Below, piece after piece: positions 5,454 through 10,386 of a stretch of DNA of 10,386 nt. The position numbers and the translations under genes were made by a program. The stretch comes from JBARRO01 sp049644265 (GTDB taxonomy: Bacteria > Bacteroidota > Ignavibacteria > UBA10030), in the NCBI GenBank assembly GCA_049644265.1, contig JBARRO010000130.1, positions 1-10,386 on the forward strand, read 5' to 3'. Each line of letters opens with the position of its first letter. Within the stretch, counting starts at the first letter, position 1. Under the pieces are notes generated by a model that did not search any database, was not told the DNA's origin, and saw only the letters and a program-made list of their open reading frames with translations.

Positions 5454-5486
5454 CAACGGCGCGAAGGGCCGTTGCAAATGCCGTTG
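5454..5486 (-). other. Competing hairpins in the 3' untranslated region
   Basis: CAACGGC (5454-5460, plus strand) can pair with either of two identical GCCGTTG copies, at 5468-5474 or 5480-5486. On the minus strand the transcript thus has two CAACGGC segments competing for one GCCGTTG. There is no T-tract after them. The rest of the stretch 5334-5524 holds no gene or other clear element, apart from a run of eight As at about 5511-5518. Confidence 0.4.
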
Positions 5487-5524
5487 TGAGTCTTCAGATA
5501 CCTGGGGAAAAAAAACTCCTGTTC

Positions 5525-7333
5525 TCACCTTATGAGCACCATCTTCTTTACCACTACAAATCGCATTGTCGCGTCATCGGCCTGAATTGCTTCGAGCCTA
5601 TAGAAATACATACCCGAGGGCAATTGTCCATCCCAGCGCAACTCATGGTAGCCAGTCTCTTTCTCACCGTGCACAAGTTCACTCAACATTTCCCCGAGCA
5701 CGTTATGGATCGTTATTCTCACAATGCTTCGTGCTGGTAAGGCATATTGAATTGTAGTTGCAGGATTGAAAGGGTTAGGGAAGTTCTGAAGAAGAACATA
5801 CTCCTGTGGAATACGGCTCAGCAATTCGTTTACTCCGGTCGCTGAGATCCCTGTTCCGGAAACACTAGTCGTGTCACGTAGACTCGCTGCATTACTTGTG
5901 AAAATCACCTTGCCCGAGTAAGCAGTTATTCCAGCGGGTGTAAATCGTAGGGTATCGTTCGCACTTGTCCCTGGCGCAATTGTCAACTGCGTTGGTCTTA
6001 CGGAGAACACTGCATTGACTGACGTGACGTTACTGATTTTGAGCGTGTCATCGCCCGTGTTGGTGATTGTAATAGCCGTGTCTCTGAATTGACCTACTTT
6101 GGCACTTCCAAAAGATAAGGTTGTTGTGTTGAAATTGATCGCAACAGGCAGTGACGAAAGGCTGAATATCGTTCCCTTGTCGTAGCTCCCGCCGTAAGAA
6201 GTCATCCCATAGAGAGTACTTCCGGATTTAATCAACCTTGAGGGGGCAGCGCCGTCTGGATAACGGTCGAAAGAGTGTAAGACCGTGTATTTTGTGCCGT
6301 CGGTTTTCATCGAGAAGACCGTTCCTGAACCTATTCTTCCGCCATACAGAGTGGAACCGAAGAGCATATCGCCGGCGAGGAGAAGGCCTGACTGACTTGT
6401 ATATCCTCCGGGAACGTCGAACGTGTGAAGGACTATGAAACCCGAGCCAGTGACGTTGATGGCGAATACTAATCCCCTTCCATCGCTGCCGCCATTGTAC
6501 GTTGTTCCGTAAAGAGTATTGCCAGACAAGACGAGCGGTGCTTGTGGCACTCCCTCCAGGTTTGTGAAATTATGAAGAGGGAGGAAACCCGAGCCGTCGG
6601 TATTGACCTTGAACACCGTGCCATTGCCACCGGTGCCGCCGGATTTTGTTGTCCCGTATAACGAGTTGTTCAGAAGCACGAGTCCGGCGTTGGGACCATA
6701 TCCGGGGGCACTGGTCAAAAAAGTGTAGGTTGTCGTACCTCCACCATTCGTGCTAACAGCAAAAACTCGACCGAAGGTGGAGCCACCAGTAGTAGGGCTC
6801 CCGCCCGCAAATGTCACGCCATAGAGCGTATCGCCAGATAACACCAATTCTCCTGCCGGCGAATGTAGGGCGTAGCTTGTGTTCGGTGTTACTCCAGAGA
6901 AATTGAAGAGTGTTGTAAATCCGGTCCCATCGGGATTCACGGAAAACAAGGTGCCGTTTCCCAGCGTTCCGCCTGCCGTAGCGGTCCCGTAGACCTTGTT
7001 GCCAACGATCTTCAAGGTAGTGATGGGCAATGCACCATCTGTGTTGTAGCCATTGTTGAGAGCGGAAAATGTGTAGATTGCATTATAGTTGGTTCCCGTA
7101 TTCATGATGGAAAACAAGACACCTTTGTCATTCACGCCACCATGACTGGTCACTCCGAATAGTGTATCACCTGAGAACGTCAAGGCCTCAGATGTCGCTG
7201 GCCCTACGCCTTCGCTCAAGAGATTGAAATGGTGCAGGACAGTGAACGTTTGCGCTGTTAGCTGAGAGATAGGTGTCAGACCGAGAGTGAATAGAGAAAT
7301 CAACACCAGTGGAACCGGGAGGTGGTTTTTCAT
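5525..7333 (-). CDS. Secreted T9SS cargo with seven TIGR03803-type repeats and an ASH-like domain
   Basis: This 602-residue protein begins with a Sec signal peptide (residues 1-28, hydrophobic LVLISLFTLGL, likely cleaved after LTAQ). Residues about 30-392 contain seven repeats of about 50 residues, each with a core like LYGTTYNGG followed by GxGTVFxxxTDG. The cores lie at 58, 114, 170, 225, 274, 324 and 374. This matches the TIGR03803 repeat of secreted proteins, and seven units could close a propeller. Residues about 400-495 look like a choice-of-anchor D or ASH-type immunoglobulin domain (FGSAKVGQ, ITNTGDDTL, ending SGTG). The last 90 residues are a T9SS type A sorting domain with NFPNPFNPATTIQYALP and GMYFYRL, so the protein should cross the outer membrane through T9SS. 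GAAAGGGAAATGA before the ATG supports the start. The natural ligand is unknown, so an adhesive or surface role is inference. Confidence 0.9.
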   Translation of the reverse strand: MKNHLPVPLVLISLFTLGLTPISQLTAQTFTVLHHFNLLSEGVGPATSEALTFSGDTLFGVTSHGGVNDKGVLFSIMNTGTNYNAIYTFSALNNGYNTDGALPITTLKIVGNKVYGTATAGGTLGNGTLFSVNPDGTGFTTLFNFSGVTPNTSYALHSPAGELVLSGDTLYGVTFAGGSPTTGGSTFGRVFAVSTNGGGTTTYTFLTSAPGYGPNAGLVLLNNSLYGTTKSGGTGGNGTVFKVNTDGSGFLPLHNFTNLEGVPQAPLVLSGNTLYGTTYNGGSDGRGLVFAINVTGSGFIVLHTFDVPGGYTSQSGLLLAGDMLFGSTLYGGRIGSGTVFSMKTDGTKYTVLHSFDRYPDGAAPSRLIKSGSTLYGMTSYGGSYDKGTIFSLSSLPVAINFNTTTLSFGSAKVGQFRDTAITITNTGDDTLKISNVTSVNAVFSVRPTQLTIAPGTSANDTLRFTPAGITAYSGKVIFTSNAASLRDTTSVSGTGISATGVNELLSRIPQEYVLLQNFPNPFNPATTIQYALPARSIVRITIHNVLGEMLSELVHGEKETGYHELRWDGQLPSGMYFYRLEAIQADDATMRFVVVKKMVLIR

Positions 7334-7748
7334 TCATTTCCCTTTCGCAAAGATTGTGAGCGGCAATTGTTGCTCCTCATGGAGCGATCCAAATCTTGCG
7401 ATTCAAGTTGAATTCGGGATTCTTTGATCAGAAGCAGGGGGGAGCCCCCTCGAATTGAATCTACGTAATGGCCGGGGACTAAACAAGAGACACACTAAAA
7501 CACAACGCGGCGTGTATTACAAGGGCGCCAAACACACCGTTGTTCACAGCAATGCTGCAAAATCATCTACTGGAACTACTGGAACGGCAGGGGTTCTTGT
7601 TTGTGAAAAGAAGGTCGACTGGCTCTGGCTTCTGCGACGAGTGGATTTCAACGGCGAGTAGTAATTGACCTGTCTCTCATCTCAGAGTTTGTTGACTTCT
7701 GAAAAGGTGAACGTGGGAGATGGTGCCCGTTATGAGTTGAGCGTCTTG
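7334..7748. other. Intergenic region between two T9SS cargo genes
   Basis: These 415 bases hold no convincing gene. Elements seen are: an 18-base palindrome with two mismatched pairs (7358-7375, centre CAATTG), ATTCAA-G-TTGAAT (7401-7413), a tight GC hairpin AGGGGG/CCCCCT with a three-base loop (7436-7450), and a two-copy direct repeat CTACTGGAA (7567-7584). The palindrome at 7358-7375 ends 25 bases upstream of the cargo start codon and could be an operator. I could not find a good promoter for the cargo gene. No terminator with a T-tract follows the beta-helix gene here. Confidence 0.45.
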
Positions 7749-9611
7749 CTATCTGAGGAGCAAAAGCTTCTTCGTCGAGCTGAACGATCCCGTAACGAGC
7801 CTGTAGAAGTAGACTCCAGATGCCCATCGTGATCCGTCCAATGGGATTCTGTAGTACCCGGCGTCTTGAGTTGCTTCGACCAATGTGGCGATTTCATGAC
7901 CCAAAAGGTCAAAGATCTTGAGAGCCACTCTTTCCCGTGTGGGCAGGTTATATTCTATCTGCGTTGTGGGGTTGAAAGGATTAGGATAGTTCTGATTGAG
8001 GTTCCACTGCATCAGATTGGCGCGTTTGTTGTCTATTGCGCCGGTCCCCATTGGGTACTCAAATGCACCGCGATCAATTTGTCCTCCGGAAGGAACTGTG
8101 TTTCCCCAAAAATCCTCGCTGCAATGGCCGGGTAGTGCAACGCCGCTATTAATGCAGGGTGAGCCCTGCTGAAGTTTGAATCCATCGAGCGTATCAATAC
8201 CGATTCCCCCGGAGGCTGGATCCACTAACTTTGGATCCAGCACCAGTTTGTGTAAATCAGGGGGCTCCGTGGCGGGATGCTTCCCATAAAACACGTTGTA
8301 ATCGATTGTCCGGTTGTACCCCGACGTGCGAAAATTGTACGTCGCACTGTCGCTCATGTTGTAAATGATATTGTTCTTGAAGGTGTATGTTCTTACCCCC
8401 GTCCCCGTATTCCTTTCAGAGATGATAACCGGAGCGAGATCCGGTCCGATGTACACCGTGTTGTTGTAGATGTAAACAGAATTGATCGGATAATTGACAC
8501 AAAAGATAATTCCCCGATCATTTCGGCTGATGTTGTATCTGCAAATGATTGCAGAATCTGTTTGATTCGTTGCATTCCAGAGAAGGCCATGGCTATTGTC
8601 ATGGCTGTAGCTGTACTGAAACACAATATTGTAACTCTTCGAGTCGGCGTCGTACATGCTGCCGTCGCCGCCTCCAGGGGAACTCACGGCTGCACGATTG
8701 GTATATCCTTCGTTGTATTGAAAGACTGTTCCGTAGCAGGAGGAAGTAAACATCGTGTTTCCTTGAATCCCGAGTGCGGTTTCGTAGCAGACGTTATGTT
8801 CAATCACACCGCCTTCCAGAAGGCGGATGATCATGGCGTTTTTTGCGATATGGTGAATCACGTTGTTGCGAATGCGGACGTTCGTGAATTTTCTCTTCTG
8901 AAAATCGGCCGCTGCTGGATCGCTTCGTGAAATCATATTGTCGGTGTAGATTCCCGTGTTCTCAGCATACCCGATTGAGCATCCGTCGATCAAGACATCA
9001 TCGTACCTCGTTGCAACAAGATCATCCGCGGCAGTCTCAACACCAATCCCGCCGGTACGTTTTGCGTCGTTGCCGGAGCCGACAATGCCCTTCACGTTGT
9101 GGATGTCCAAATTCTTCAAGTAGATGTGTTCGACAAGGCCAAAGTTAGAAGCTGTTACCAGGACCCCGCGACGGTCGGCGGCGGTTTGACCGTCATTGGT
9201 GATCTCCAAATTGTTGATTTCCCAGCACGTGCTGTTGTACAGGTAAACCGTCGCCGATCCGTTTATTCCGTTCCCATCGATCCGGGGTTTCAACGTCCCA
9301 TCGTACACATCGACAACGATGGGATGCGCTTTCGTTCCTGAACCGTGCAGCGATAGATGGTCTGTCCAGATGGATCCTGCCCGGAGATAAATCGTATCTC
9401 CAGCCTGAAACTCCCTCGTGTTGATGTTGGCGAATGACTGCCAGGCGGTTATCCTCGATTTGCCATCGAAGGCGTCGTTTCCGCCGAAGCTGTCAAGGTA
9501 ATAACTGATCGACTGGGACACCCCATATTCGACGAGCATCACGAGACAGGTTACGACAAGCCGTAACCCCCTTTGAATATGAACGCGATGGTTTAAACGT
9601 GTCGTTGTCAT
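7749..9611 (-). CDS. Secreted right-handed beta-helix protein with T9SS sorting domain
   Basis: The frame can start at a TTG at 9632, but the ATG at 9611 is better: it gives a compact signal peptide and has GGAGG ten bases upstream, giving 620 residues. Residues 1-33 are a Sec signal (basic RLNHRVHIQRGLR, then LVVTCLVMLV, cleavage near GVSQ). The mature protein opens with YYLDSFGGNDAFDGKS and AGDTIYLRAGSIW, the usual start of secreted parallel beta-helix proteins related to pectate lyase. Rungs with motifs such as IRNNVIHHI, IEHNVCYE, YNISRNDRG and IYNNTVYI run to about residue 440, and DFWGNTVPSGGQIDRGAFEY (about 500-519) closes the domain. A T9SS type A sorting domain follows (QNYPNPFNPTTQIEYNLP, ASGVYFYRL, last residue R). 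Family members bind or cleave polysaccharides, but no catalytic residues can be assigned by eye, so a lyase activity is not claimed. Confidence 0.88.
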   Translation of the reverse strand: MTTTRLNHRVHIQRGLRLVVTCLVMLVEYGVSQSISYYLDSFGGNDAFDGKSRITAWQSFANINTREFQAGDTIYLRAGSIWTDHLSLHGSGTKAHPIVVDVYDGTLKPRIDGNGINGSATVYLYNSTCWEINNLEITNDGQTAADRRGVLVTASNFGLVEHIYLKNLDIHNVKGIVGSGNDAKRTGGIGVETAADDLVATRYDDVLIDGCSIGYAENTGIYTDNMISRSDPAAADFQKRKFTNVRIRNNVIHHIAKNAMIIRLLEGGVIEHNVCYETALGIQGNTMFTSSCYGTVFQYNEGYTNRAAVSSPGGGDGSMYDADSKSYNIVFQYSYSHDNSHGLLWNATNQTDSAIICRYNISRNDRGIIFCVNYPINSVYIYNNTVYIGPDLAPVIISERNTGTGVRTYTFKNNIIYNMSDSATYNFRTSGYNRTIDYNVFYGKHPATEPPDLHKLVLDPKLVDPASGGIGIDTLDGFKLQQGSPCINSGVALPGHCSEDFWGNTVPSGGQIDRGAFEYPMGTGAIDNKRANLMQWNLNQNYPNPFNPTTQIEYNLPTRERVALKIFDLLGHEIATLVEATQDAGYYRIPLDGSRWASGVYFYRLVTGSFSSTKKLLLLR

Positions 9612-9659
9612 AACCAAGAGGCCTCCAACCAATGAGGGTGTTCAGTATTTGAGAGTTAT

Positions 9660-9680
9660 CGCAGCCTCTTCTCTGCTGCG
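9660..9680 (-). terminator. Weak hairpin between cargo genes
   Basis: CGCAGC (9660-9665) pairs with GCTGCG (9675-9680) across a nine-base loop, 11 bases after the stop codon of the upstream cargo gene at 9692. The minus strand continues with GATAACTC and no T-tract, so it may stabilise the 3' end or be a weak terminator. The 80-base spacing would also allow the two genes to be co-transcribed. Confidence 0.3.
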
Positions 9681-9691
9681 TCGAGGTACGT

Positions 9692-10386
9692 CTATTTCGT
9701 CAGCATCATTCGTTGTATGATCTTCTTACCAGCGTATTCCAAGCTGGAGAAATATACGCCGGACGCAAAGCGGGAGCCATCGAACGTCCGAGATATGAAG
9801 TGACCAGCGTCGGCCGAGCCACTGAACAGTGTTGCAACTTCCTGGCCGAGCATGTTGAACACCTTCAACGTGGCATATCCATTCTCAGGAACTGAAAAGG
9901 TTATTTTTGTTTCAGGATTGAATGGATTCGGGTAGTTGCAGAGCAATTCAAAGCCTTTCGAGGATCCCACATCTACCTGTGAAGCGCCCGAATACCTGTA
10001 ATTGCCTGCATTGTCAATTTGTTTGAGGCGATAAGAATACAGGCCGGGTGCAAGGTCGACATCCTGGTAGCAATAGTCTTTTGGTGAGTTGCTCATTCCA
10101 GAGCCGGAGACAAACCCCACCTTCGTCCACACTGATGAGTGTTCAACCCGGCGTTCAATTTCGAACCCTTGATTGTCGACTTCAGTGACTGTAGACCATT
10201 GCAGGATAACATTATTTGCTTCCTGAAGAGAAGCCGAGAAGAATGTCATCTCAACCGGCAGTGCAGCCTGTTCGCCCGCAGTGAAGTCAAGAGCGGAAGC
10301 CGAGAAGCCGGTGCCTGTGAAGGAGTGCGTTCCGGTGGTGACGACAGAGGCAGGGAGCCAGGCCGAGCCAGTGTAAGCTCCGCCGT
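9692..10386 (-). CDS. T9SS cargo protein, C-terminal part (start outside window)
   Basis: An internal ATG at 10249 is not the true start. The frame stays open to the window edge and the residues before it (for example HSFTGTGFSASALDFTAGEQ and then ALPVEM) continue a typical sequence of this protein group. About 231 residues are visible. ALPVEMTFFSAS begins a fibronectin III-like domain common before sorting domains in this phylum, with VILQWSTVTEVDNQGFEIER and YSYRLKQIDNAGNYRYSG. The end is a T9SS type A sorting domain with NYPNPFNPETKITFSVP, VFNMLGQEV and ASGVYFSSL. The functional N-terminal domain lies outside the window, so its activity cannot be stated. It runs in the same direction as the beta-helix gene 80 bases downstream. 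Confidence 0.88.
   Translation of the reverse strand, partial: GGAYTGSAWLPASVVTTGTHSFTGTGFSASALDFTAGEQAALPVEMTFFSASLQEANNVILQWSTVTEVDNQGFEIERRVEHSSVWTKVGFVSGSGMSNSPKDYCYQDVDLAPGLYSYRLKQIDNAGNYRYSGASQVDVGSSKGFELLCNYPNPFNPETKITFSVPENGYATLKVFNMLGQEVATLFSGSADAGHFISRTFDGSRFASGVYFSSLEYAGKKIIQRMMLTK

Noticed and set aside
7355..7375. lac operator-like sequence
   Set aside because: ATTGTGAGCGG matches half of the E. coli lac operator, but the second half differs and there is no LacI-family gene in view. The match is short enough to be chance.
7330..7380. 16-codon leader peptide overlapping the start of the T9SS repeat protein
   Set aside because: The frame starts at ATG 7380 and its TGA overlaps the cargo ATG, which would allow coupling, but it has no ribosome binding site, and the cargo gene has its own.
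7455..7661. Plus-strand frame of 68 codons between cargo genes
   Set aside because: It begins with TTG, lacks a ribosome binding site, shows no recognisable composition or motif, and includes repeat CTACTGGAA. Probably non-coding.
8277..8930. Long plus-strand frame of 217 codons
   Set aside because: It lies wholly antisense to the beta-helix gene, whose protein sequence has clear family features. It is a shadow frame.
9692..10249. Complete small T9SS protein starting at ATG 10249
   Set aside because: The frame stays open to the window edge and the preceding residues (ALPVEM) continue the conserved domain, so this ATG is internal.

Overview
The window most likely comes from a bacterium of the Bacteroidota/Ignavibacteriota/Kapaibacteriota side of the FCB group. 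The clearest sign is three secreted proteins ending in a type IX secretion (T9SS) type A sorting domain with the motif NYPNPFNP or NFPNPFNP. Two minus-strand promoters of the Bacteroidota kind (TTTG, spacer, TAnnTTTG) can also be proposed. Base composition is near 50% GC with no sharp break. No rRNA, tRNA, CRISPR array, transposase or integrase is visible.

Region 1 (1-2772, plus strand) is accessory and resembles part of a defence or restriction island. It has the C-terminal end of a PD-(D/E)XK nuclease-like gene, a conserved-looking protein of unknown function, a short stretch that may hold a broken small gene, and a 391-residue protein with a restriction-endonuclease-like core that lacks the usual catalytic lysine.

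Region 2 (2858-5190, minus strand) is a small regulatory locus. In transcription order it has a proposed promoter with an overlapping palindrome, a structured leader, a 76-residue unknown protein, a PAS-LuxR regulator, and a stand-alone NtrC-like AAA+/Fis protein. The leader carries a four-copy AGAGWCC array, a nested terminator-like hairpin with a U-tract, and segments complementary to the downstream ribosome binding site. The AAA+ protein keeps Walker A but has lost the GAFTGA loop, the Walker B acidic pair, the arginine-finger position and the sensor II arginine. A heptamer array abuts its start codon.

Region 3 (5190-10386, minus strand) holds the T9SS cargo genes. They are a seven-repeat beta-propeller-like protein with an ASH-type domain, a right-handed beta-helix protein, and the C-terminal part of a third cargo that runs off the window. 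The first has a good intrinsic terminator downstream.

The strongest candidates for something undescribed are the leader RNA with its small protein, PAS-LuxR and degenerate AAA+ neighbours, and the nuclease-like trio. Three intergenic spacers carry different short-period (7-9 nt) degenerate repeat arrays, which may reflect one genome-wide process.
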